NCBI RefSeq assembly: GCF_004352855.1
Contig: NZ_SJSC01000004.1
Coordinates: 62,001 to 126,000 of the forward strand
DNA from: Marinomonas sp. KMM3893
Lineage (GTDB): Bacteria > Pseudomonadota > Gammaproteobacteria > Pseudomonadales > Marinomonadaceae
Length of the DNA stretch: 64,000 bases
Reading direction: 5' to 3'
Below the pieces are notes generated by a model, which was given only the letters and a program-made list of their open reading frames with translations, searched no databases and had not been told where the DNA came from. Each line of letters opens with the position of its first letter. Position 1 is the first letter of the stretch. Shown here one piece after another: positions 57,062 through 64,000 of this stretch. Position numbers and translations under genes: made by a program.

Positions 57062-57106
57062 GGGCCTGCATGGATTTCTTTGTGGTGATCGTGGGTAGGC
57101 CTTTTT
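57062..57106 (+). terminator. Intra-operon hairpin with T-run
   Basis: GGCCT...AGGCC arms extended by weak pairs and followed by TTTTT, between the antiporter and arcA. It could give partial termination and higher or lower arcA expression than the permease. Confidence 0.45.
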
Positions 57107-57129
57107 AGACAGTTTAAAAGGACAAGAAA

Positions 57130-58371
57130 ATGATCGAGTTTGGTGTTCATTCTGAAATAGGTAAATTACGAAAAGTCATTGTTTGTCGACCAGGCCTTGC
57201 CCATTCTCGCCTGACGCCTGCCAATGCGGCTGAATTATTGTATGACGATGTGTTATGGGTTCAGCAAGCACGCACGGACCATATGGATTTTTGCATGAAA
57301 ATGGAAAGTCGCGGCGTACAAGTATTGGAATTTGGTCAATTATTAAAAGAAACCATCCGCAATAAAAAGGCTCGGGCATGGATTCTGGACCGTCGTATTG
57401 ATGAGAATCAAGTGGGCGTGGGCATGCTCAATGAACTGCGCAGTTGGCTTGATGGCATGTCTGATGATCAGCTGGCTGTTTTTTTAATCGGTGGTATTTC
57501 AGTGCATGACTTGCCATTCAAACCGCACGGTATGTTTGGTAATTATCTGGGTGAAGATGGCTTTGTGATTCCACCATTACCGAACACCCAATTTACGCGG
57601 GATAACAGTAGCTGGATTTACAACGGCGTCACTGTAAATCCTATGTATTGGCCTGCCCGCCGTCCTGAAACATTATTGATTACCGCTATTTACCAGTTTC
57701 ATCCGGCTTTTGCTCCAGCGTTTAATCGTGGTGATTTTAAAATCTGGTGGGGAAATCCAGATGAAGATCATGGTCCGGCGACCGCAGAAGGTGGAGATGT
57801 GATGCCTTTAGGTAATGGCAGTGTGCTCATCGGTATGGGAGAGCGGACATCGCCTCAAGCGGTTGGGCAAATTGCACAACAACTCTTTGAACAAGGCACT
57901 GCCACTCGCGTGGTGGCTTGCCAAATGCCTCGTTCACGTTCGGCAATGCATTTAGACACAGTATTTAGCCATTGTGACCGTGAGGTAGCAACGGCATTTG
58001 TCGATGTGTGTGACGAGATCCAATGTTATAGCCTTCGCCCTGGCGACAATGCCAAAAATATTGATTTTAGAAAAGAAGAGAAGCACTTATTTGATGTTGC
58101 AGCAGAGTGCATAGGGATTAAAGCATTAAACATAGTACAAACCGGTGGTGATAATTATCAAAAAGAGCGCGAGCAGTGGGATGACGGTAATAACGTGGTG
58201 GCATTAGAACCTGGCGTGGTGGTGGCTTATGACCGGAATACTTACACCAATACTTTATTGCGCAAAGCCGGAGTGGAAGTAATTACGATTAGCAGCGCAG
58301 AATTGGGAAGAGGGCGTGGTGGTGGCCATTGTATGACCTGTCCTGTTTGGCGCGACCCTGTTGACTATTAA
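57130..58371 (+). CDS. arcA: Arginine deiminase
   Basis: 413 residues. Converts arginine to citrulline and ammonia, the first step of the ADI pathway. [17 protein letters not shown] at the start, the [10 protein letters not shown] region with the Asp, [12 protein letters not shown] and the C-terminal catalytic cysteine in [14 protein letters not shown] are intact. AAGGA lies seven bases before the ATG. Confidence 0.96.
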   Translation: MIEFGVHSEIGKLRKVIVCRPGLAHSRLTPANAAELLYDDVLWVQQARTDHMDFCMKMESRGVQVLEFGQLLKETIRNKKARAWILDRRIDENQVGVGMLNELRSWLDGMSDDQLAVFLIGGISVHDLPFKPHGMFGNYLGEDGFVIPPLPNTQFTRDNSSWIYNGVTVNPMYWPARRPETLLITAIYQFHPAFAPAFNRGDFKIWWGNPDEDHGPATAEGGDVMPLGNGSVLIGMGERTSPQAVGQIAQQLFEQGTATRVVACQMPRSRSAMHLDTVFSHCDREVATAFVDVCDEIQCYSLRPGDNAKNIDFRKEEKHLFDVAAECIGIKALNIVQTGGDNYQKEREQWDDGNNVVALEPGVVVAYDRNTYTNTLLRKAGVEVITISSAELGRGRGGGHCMTCPVWRDPVDY

Positions 58372-58407
58372 TAAGCGGTTCTACTAACGCACAACTTATT
58401 AATAGTC
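58363..58407. repeat. Inverted repeat overlapping the arcA stop
   Basis: Perfect 13-bp arms GACTATTAATAAG/CTTATTAATAGTC around a 19-nt loop; the arcA TAA stop lies in the left arm. A possible processing or protection signal in the arc mRNA. Confidence 0.6.
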
Positions 58408-58413
58408 GGTTAT

Positions 58414-58441
58414 AACAGACCATTGTGTTAGAGGGTCTGTT
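58414..58441. repeat. Second inverted repeat between arcA and arcB
   Basis: Arms AACAGACC/GGTCTGTT (8 bp) with a 12-nt loop, six bases after the previous hairpin. No T-run follows. Confidence 0.45.
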
Positions 58442-58544
58442 GACTAAGCCAGTAGCGAATTATTGATAAAACATCGGTTTATGCTTCTTTAATAAGTGGC
58501 CGATGTTATCTGCTGTTGCAGACCATTAGCAAAGGAACTCACAG

Positions 58545-59546
58545 ATGTCATTTAACATACGTAATAAAAATTTTCTCAAATTATTGGATTTTAATCAGAG
58601 AGAAGTCAGTTTTTTATTGGATTTGGCTCGAGACCTAAAACGCGCCAAATATTCAGGCATGGAGCAGAAGGGACTACTAGGTAAAAACATCTGCCTTATT
58701 TTTGAAAAGTCCTCAACACGAACATTTTGCGCGTTTGAAGTTGCAGCTTTTGATCAAGGCGCACAGGTTACGTATTTAGGCCCAACGGGTTCTCAAATTG
58801 GTAAAAAAGAATCGATGAAAGACACCGCCCGAGTATTGGGTCGGATGTACGATGCGATTGAATATCGCGGCTATGGTCAGAAGGTTGTTGATGAGCTTGC
58901 TCGCTATGCGGGGGTGCCTGTTTTTAATGGTTTAACCGATGAGTTTCACCCAACACAGATGTTGGCTGATTTATTAACCATGCAAGAAAATAGCCGTAAG
59001 CCATTGAGCGATATCAGTTATGCCTTTGTGGGAGATGCGCATTCTAACATGGGGCATTCGTTGATGATTGCGGGCTGCTTAATGGGCATGGACGTACGCA
59101 TTGCCGCCCCTAAATCACTTTGGCCAAGTGCCGAGTATTTAACACCGGCGAAAGAGCTCGCGGAGCGCTACGGCGCCAGACTCACGATCACCGAAGACCC
59201 AAAAGAAGCGGTCAAGGGATGTGACTTTATTCATACCGATGTCTGGGTGTCTATGGGTGAACCTGACGAGGTTTGGAAAGAAAGAATTGAGCTACTCACA
59301 CCGTATCGGGTGGACAGTGAATTGATGAAAGCCACCGGTGTCAGCAACACCAAGTTTATGCATTGTTTGCCGGCTTTTCATAATCGCGAGACTGTGATCG
59401 GGGAGGAGATGTTCCAAAAGTTCGGTATTTCTGAAATGGAAGTGTCTGATGAGGTATTTGAATCGGTTGCTGGTATTCAGTTTGAACAAGCAGAGAACCG
59501 ATTGCACACGATCAAAGCCATGCTAGTGGCGACATTAGGCAACTGA
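58545..59546 (+). CDS. arcB: Ornithine carbamoyltransferase, catabolic
   Basis: 333 residues. Phosphorolyses citrulline to ornithine and carbamoyl phosphate. The carbamoyl-phosphate motif [24 protein letters not shown] and the ornithine motif [10 protein letters not shown] are present. AAGGA precedes the ATG. Its place between arcA and arcC indicates the catabolic role. Confidence 0.95.
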   Translation: MSFNIRNKNFLKLLDFNQREVSFLLDLARDLKRAKYSGMEQKGLLGKNICLIFEKSSTRTFCAFEVAAFDQGAQVTYLGPTGSQIGKKESMKDTARVLGRMYDAIEYRGYGQKVVDELARYAGVPVFNGLTDEFHPTQMLADLLTMQENSRKPLSDISYAFVGDAHSNMGHSLMIAGCLMGMDVRIAAPKSLWPSAEYLTPAKELAERYGARLTITEDPKEAVKGCDFIHTDVWVSMGEPDEVWKERIELLTPYRVDSELMKATGVSNTKFMHCLPAFHNRETVIGEEMFQKFGISEMEVSDEVFESVAGIQFEQAENRLHTIKAMLVATLGN

Positions 59547-59556
59547 GGAAGGGTTT

Positions 59557-60486
59557 ATGCGAATTGTAGTTGCACTCGGTGGTAATGCCTTATTGAAACG
59601 CGGCGAGCCACTGACCGCTCAAGCGCAGCGCGCAAACATTAAAATTGCGGCCAGCGCATTGGCGAAAATTGCAGTGGGAAATGAGCTTATTATTACCCAC
59701 GGTAATGGGCCGCAAGTTGGTTTGCTTGCGTTACAAGGCAATGCGTATAAACCCAAAGAACTTTACCCGTTGGATGTGTTGGGGGCAGAAACAGAGGGCA
59801 TGATCGGCTACATGATCGAGCAAGAGATGGGCAATTTAGTCCCTACTGAACGTCCATTAGTGACCTTGTTGACCATGGTGGAAGTGGATTCGCAAGATCC
59901 AGCGTTTTCTAATCCTACGAAATTCATTGGCCCGGTTTATGACGAAGCGGAAGCAAAACAAGTCGGTCAAGATAACGCTTGGACGATGAGGCCGGATGGC
60001 GACAAGTGGCGTCGTGTGGTGCCATCGCCGTTACCAAAGCGGATTTTTGAAATTCGTCCCATCCGTTGGTTATTGGAGAAAAACACCATAGTGATTGCCA
60101 GTGGTGGCGGTGGCATTCCAACGCTGTTTGATAAAGACCATCGTCTACAGGGCGTGGAAGCGGTGATCGATAAAGATTTATCCAGCGAATTATTGGCGCG
60201 CGACTTGGATGCGGATTTGTACATCATGGCCACGGACGCCCCCGCGGTGTTTCTGGATTGGAATAGCCCGAAACAAAAAGGCATAAAAGCCGTCAATCCC
60301 ACCGATCTTGCTCAGTATGAATTTGCCGCTGGGTCGATGGGGCCCAAGGTTAACGCGGCTTGCCAATTCGCAGAAAGAACCGGTAAACGTGCCGCCATTG
60401 GGGCATTAGACGCATTAGAAGAGATAGTCGCAGGCACCGCAGGTACGCACGTTAGTCAGCAGACGCCAACCATGACGTGCTATTGA
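59557..60486 (+). CDS. arcC: Carbamate kinase
   Basis: 309 residues. Makes ATP from carbamoyl phosphate, the energy-yielding step. [24 protein letters not shown] and IASGGGGIP carry the amino-acid-kinase nucleotide and substrate sites. It starts ten bases after arcB with AGGAAGGG in range. Confidence 0.95.
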   Translation: MRIVVALGGNALLKRGEPLTAQAQRANIKIAASALAKIAVGNELIITHGNGPQVGLLALQGNAYKPKELYPLDVLGAETEGMIGYMIEQEMGNLVPTERPLVTLLTMVEVDSQDPAFSNPTKFIGPVYDEAEAKQVGQDNAWTMRPDGDKWRRVVPSPLPKRIFEIRPIRWLLEKNTIVIASGGGGIPTLFDKDHRLQGVEAVIDKDLSSELLARDLDADLYIMATDAPAVFLDWNSPKQKGIKAVNPTDLAQYEFAAGSMGPKVNAACQFAERTGKRAAIGALDALEEIVAGTAGTHVSQQTPTMTCY

Positions 60487-60583
60487 TTGCTTAGGGTTTG
60501 GCTGTCTAGTGCTTAATAAATAATGTAACGAATCACTTAATGAATCACGCAGCGATCTGTTTGCTGTAATGGAGATATTTAAC

Positions 60584-61576
60584 ATGGCGAGTAAACACTT
60601 TTCAATCAAGCTATTGATCGGCGTATTAGTGTGCGCCTTGCTCGCTCTAGGGGGCTGGTTTTACTACCAAAGTCACCTAGAGTCCGCCATGCCGGATTAT
60701 GTTGCTTCTGGGAACGGGCGTATTGAAGCGGTTGAGTATGATATTGCCACCAAATACGCAGGACGTTTAGAGGCGGTATCAGTCAATGAAGGGGATATGG
60801 TCGCAGCAGGCCAACGCCTGGCCACCATGAACACAGACGCAATCGAAGCGCAATTACGCGAAGCACAGGCGGCTTGGCGCGAGGCCCAGAGCAGTCGTGA
60901 TTATGTGCAAGCAATGGTTGAGGTGCGAAAAAGTGAGTTAATTTACGCGCAAAGAGAGCAAGAACGCGCGGCAAAATTGGCCAGCTCGGGTCATATTTCA
61001 CAAGAAAAACTGGATCAGGCAAATACAAAATACGTCACGGCAAAAGCCATGCTCAAAGCGGTGAATATTCAAGTCACGCAAGCGGAGTCCGGCATTGAAG
61101 CGACGCAAGCCGCCATTGCTAGGCTGCAAGTGACGTTAGACGAATCTTATCTTACTACGCCAATCCAAGGGCGTGTTTTGTACAAATTGGCGCAGCCTGG
61201 CGAAGTACTTGGTTCAGGAGGAAATGTCTTTACGGTTCTGGATCTGACGGATGTTTCCATGTCCATTTTTGTGCCTACGGAACAAGCCGGCAAAATACAG
61301 GTTGGCAGTGACGCACGCATTATCCTTGATGCTATTCCGCAGTATGTTATTCCAGCAAAGGTGTCATTTGTCGCCGCTAGAACGCAATTTACCCCGAAAG
61401 CAGTAGAGACTCGATCAGAACGTGACAAGCTGATGTTTAGAGTGAAAGTTACAATAGACCCAGCGCTATTAAAAGCGCATTTAAACGCAGTGAAAACCGG
61501 TGTACCAGGCAGTGCCTATGTGTTGCTCGACCAGCAGCAAGACTGGCCTGAAAATCTAGACGTTAAGTTGCCATAA
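60584..61576 (+). CDS. HlyD-family membrane fusion protein
   Basis: About 330 residues. One N-terminal helix ([19 protein letters not shown]), a lipoyl-like half motif ([20 protein letters not shown]), a coiled-coil hairpin (about 75-185) and the second lipoyl half [21 protein letters not shown] at 60584 follows GGAGA by eight bases. The stop overlaps the next gene (TAATG). It links the ABC protein to the outer membrane or periplasm, like E. coli YhiI beside RbbA. Confidence 0.88.
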   Translation: MASKHFSIKLLIGVLVCALLALGGWFYYQSHLESAMPDYVASGNGRIEAVEYDIATKYAGRLEAVSVNEGDMVAAGQRLATMNTDAIEAQLREAQAAWREAQSSRDYVQAMVEVRKSELIYAQREQERAAKLASSGHISQEKLDQANTKYVTAKAMLKAVNIQVTQAESGIEATQAAIARLQVTLDESYLTTPIQGRVLYKLAQPGEVLGSGGNVFTVLDLTDVSMSIFVPTEQAGKIQVGSDARIILDAIPQYVIPAKVSFVAARTQFTPKAVETRSERDKLMFRVKVTIDPALLKAHLNAVKTGVPGSAYVLLDQQQDWPENLDVKLP

Positions 61577-64000
61577 TGAGTACCACTAAGCCAAGCGTTG
61601 TTCGTCTTTCTGGAGTCTGTCATCGGTATGGTGATCTTGATGCGCTAAGTCAGATAGATTTGGACATTCCTGCTGGCTGCATGGTGGGGTTGATTGGGCC
61701 AGACGGTGTGGGTAAATCCACCTTGTTGGCCTTAATTGCTGGCGCGAGGGAAATACAAGAGGGCTCTATTCAAGTCTTTGGTGGAAATATTTCGAGCGCA
61801 AAATACCGCGACAATATTGCTCCGCGCATTGCTTTTATGCCGCAAGGGTTGGGTAAAAATCTGTACGCGACTTTATCGGTGTTTGAAAACATTGATTTTT
61901 TTGGTCGCTTGTTTGGCATTCCAACCCCACAACGGCATAAGCAGATTGATGAGCTGTTATTGGCTACCGGATTAGCGGCGTTTCGTCATCGACCGGCTGG
62001 CAAGCTTTCTGGCGGTATGAAGCAGAAACTTGGCCTTTGCTGCGCGTTAATTCACGCCCCAGATTTATTGATATTGGACGAGCCAACGACAGGCGTTGAT
62101 CCGTTATCGAGGCGCCAATTTTGGCAATTAATTGAACGTATTCGGCGACGCCGGACTGGCATGAGTGTCATTGTGGCCACCGCGTATATGGATGAGGCGG
62201 AATTATTCGATTGGATTATCCCCATCAACATGGGCAAGGTGTTGGACACAGGGACGGTTGCACAGATCAAGCAGCGTACCAATAGCGATACTTTAGAAGC
62301 GGCTTTTATTCATTTGTTGCCGGATGACGTAAGCCGCGCGCACCACGAATTAGTCATTCCCCCTTTGAATAGTAACAAGGCCGCCATTGCCATTAGTGCG
62401 CGTGGATTGACGAAAACATTTGGTGATTTTACCGCGGTAGACAACATAAATTTAGACATTACTCAGGGCGAAATATTTGGTTTTCTAGGCTCAAACGGCT
62501 GTGGTAAAAGCACCACCATGAAGATGCTAACAGGGCTATTGCCGGTGAGTCGTGGAGAAGGCTTGTTATTTGGCAGCCCAGTTGAATCGAACTCAATGGC
62601 GATTCGTCATCGAGTCGGCTACATGTCTCAAGGTTTTTCGCTGTATGGTGAACTCACCGTGCTGCAAAATTTAGCCTTGCACGCCAAGCTGTTTCATATG
62701 CCAGCAGAAGAAGCCGAACAACGGATTAACCGTTTATTAGACCGCTTTACCTTACGCTCCTATCAACATATGAACGCCATGGCGTTGCCTTTGGGGATTC
62801 GGCAGCGGCTGTCACTGGCGGTCGCTGTGGTGCACGATCCAGAACTGCTGATTTTGGATGAACCAACGTCAGGTGTGGACCCAGTCGCGCGTGATGATTT
62901 TTGGGCTTTATTGATCGATTTGTCACGTAATCACGGTGTGACCATCTTTATTTCAACCCACTTTATGAACGAAGCCATGCGCTGCGATCGTATTTCATTG
63001 ATGCACGCAGGCAAGGTGTTGGTGACGGACACCCCAGAGGCGATCAGTGCCTCGCGCCATGCCAACACATTAGAAGAAGCCTTTATCGGCTATCTTGAAG
63101 ACGCACAAGAACACAAAGAAGCGCCTCCTGTCGAGCCGGAAATCAATGAAAAAGAATACCCAATAACCGTTAATCGAGCGTTCAGTTTGCGGCGTTTATT
63201 TGGCTTTGGTTATCGAGAGTCTTTGGAAGTGTTGCGCGACCCCATTCGTTTGGCGTTTGCGTTATTGGGCTCCGCGCTCCTGATGCTGGTACTGGGCTAC
63301 GGTATTTCTTTGGATGTTGATGACCTAACGTTTGCCGTATTAGACCAAGATCAAACGCCGCAAAGCCGCCAATATATTGAGACTCTCTCAGGCTCACGCT
63401 ATTTTATCGAGCGCCCGGCGTTAAGCTCGAGCAGTGAGCTTGATCGGCGTATGCAAGATGGCGAACTGAGTTTTAGCCTGATTATTCCACCCAGTTTCGG
63501 GGTGGATCTAAAACGCGGCCGCTCGCCAGAAGTGACTGTGTGGGTGGATGGTTCTATGCCATTTCGGGCAGAAACGATTGGCAGCTATATGCAAGGCGTG
63601 CACAGTGCGTACTTAACAGACTTGACGTTAAAGTCCCTCGGCTATGTGCCCAATACTTTGCCCGCCAGCATGGCATCACGCTATCGCTTTAACCAAGATT
63701 TTAAGAGCATTTATGCGTTGGCCCCGAGTGTTATTCCCCTGTTATTGATGTTTATTCCTGCCATATTGACGGCGTTGTCGGTCGTTCGTGAAAAAGAAAT
63801 GGGCTCCATTGTTAATCTCTATGTAAGTCCGGCCACCAGACTGGAGTTTTTATTAGGCAAGCAGATTCCTTATATTCTGATTAGCATGGTGAGCTTTATG
63901 ATCCTGCTTTTTGTGACCGTGTTTATTTTCCAAGTGCCCATCAAGGGGGATCTTTACGCGCTCTACAGCGCGGCATTGATTTACATAGTGGCCACCACGG
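61576..64000 (+). CDS. rbbA: RbbA-type ABC ATPase fused to ABC-2 permease (partial)
   Basis: About 808 residues are visible before the window ends. Two ABC domains: the first has Walker [18 protein letters not shown] and [12 protein letters not shown]; the second [10 protein letters not shown], a variant signature [12 protein letters not shown] (as in E. coli RbbA) and [12 protein letters not shown]. From about residue 535 an ABC-2-type membrane domain begins, with helix [20 protein letters not shown]. RbbA was reported as a ribosome-bound ATPase, but the HlyD neighbour points to export. Confidence 0.93.
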   Translation, partial: MSTTKPSVVRLSGVCHRYGDLDALSQIDLDIPAGCMVGLIGPDGVGKSTLLALIAGAREIQEGSIQVFGGNISSAKYRDNIAPRIAFMPQGLGKNLYATLSVFENIDFFGRLFGIPTPQRHKQIDELLLATGLAAFRHRPAGKLSGGMKQKLGLCCALIHAPDLLILDEPTTGVDPLSRRQFWQLIERIRRRRTGMSVIVATAYMDEAELFDWIIPINMGKVLDTGTVAQIKQRTNSDTLEAAFIHLLPDDVSRAHHELVIPPLNSNKAAIAISARGLTKTFGDFTAVDNINLDITQGEIFGFLGSNGCGKSTTMKMLTGLLPVSRGEGLLFGSPVESNSMAIRHRVGYMSQGFSLYGELTVLQNLALHAKLFHMPAEEAEQRINRLLDRFTLRSYQHMNAMALPLGIRQRLSLAVAVVHDPELLILDEPTSGVDPVARDDFWALLIDLSRNHGVTIFISTHFMNEAMRCDRISLMHAGKVLVTDTPEAISASRHANTLEEAFIGYLEDAQEHKEAPPVEPEINEKEYPITVNRAFSLRRLFGFGYRESLEVLRDPIRLAFALLGSALLMLVLGYGISLDVDDLTFAVLDQDQTPQSRQYIETLSGSRYFIERPALSSSSELDRRMQDGELSFSLIIPPSFGVDLKRGRSPEVTVWVDGSMPFRAETIGSYMQGVHSAYLTDLTLKSLGYVPNTLPASMASRYRFNQDFKSIYALAPSVIPLLLMFIPAILTALSVVREKEMGSIVNLYVSPATRLEFLLGKQIPYILISMVSFMILLFVTVFIFQVPIKGDLYALYSAALIYIVATT

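Overview
The window looks like chromosomal DNA of a marine gammaproteobacterium, most likely an Oceanospirillales member close to Marinomonas. This is an inference from moderate GC, gene order and the mix of sugar ABC importers, an N-type ATPase and an arginine deiminase operon; no 16S gene is present. Coding density is high except for a 2.6 kb non-coding stretch (3.9-6.5 kb) that carries tRNA genes, tRNA-like repeats and an 8-bp tandem array.

Layout. (1) 1-3.9 kb, minus: a LacI-type regulator, then a sugar ABC importer (binding protein, ATPase, permease cut by the window edge), with two identical 14-bp palindromes in front of the regulator. (2) 3.9-6.4 kb: 15 copies of an octamer, a 3' half of tRNA-Val, tRNA-Asp, two degenerate tRNA-like repeats and an intact tRNA-Val. 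(3) 6.5-9.9 kb: a TonB-dependent receptor divergent from a Fes-type siderophore esterase, with a Fur box between. (4) 10.6-14.4 kb: an AT-rich minus-strand cluster of SDR, an unlisted 42-aa membrane protein, a small ABM-like protein, metK and cfa. (5) 14.9-21.8 kb: an MFS exporter, two paralogous YafC-type LysR regulators, a luciferase-like oxidoreductase, DkgB and a zinc-less MDR; a broken MoaF-like gene lies here. (6) 22-27.9 kb, minus: a ribose-type ABC importer with a Gfo/Idh/MocA dehydrogenase and a TIM-barrel isomerase, suggesting a 3-keto-sugar route. (7) 28.4-43.8 kb: an unusual catabolic locus with a MalEFGK-type importer, four NTF2/SnoaL-like proteins (about seven domains), a LacI regulator, a HisD-family dehydrogenase, SDR, bicupin, alpha/beta hydrolase, RraA-type lyase and a convergent beta-hydroxyacid dehydrogenase. 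The same 16-bp operator stands before both halves. (8) 44.2-60.5 kb: phosphoketolase, a complete N-ATPase operon (atpDCQRBEFAG), a Crp/Fnr-type regulator and the arginine deiminase operon (YfcC-type transporter, arcA, arcB, arcC). (9) 60.6-64 kb: a HlyD-type protein and the start of an RbbA-type ABC protein.

Two systems stand out. First, a near-identical palindrome, TGTGCG-N4-CGCACA, lies before the phosphoketolase, the N-ATPase operon and the arc operon, with the Crp/Fnr gene between them. This suggests one regulon coupling substrate-level ATP formation (acetyl phosphate, carbamoyl phosphate) to an ATP-driven ion pump. Second, the NTF2-rich locus in region 7 has a clear importer and regulator but no pathway I can name, and is the best candidate for an undescribed catabolic system.
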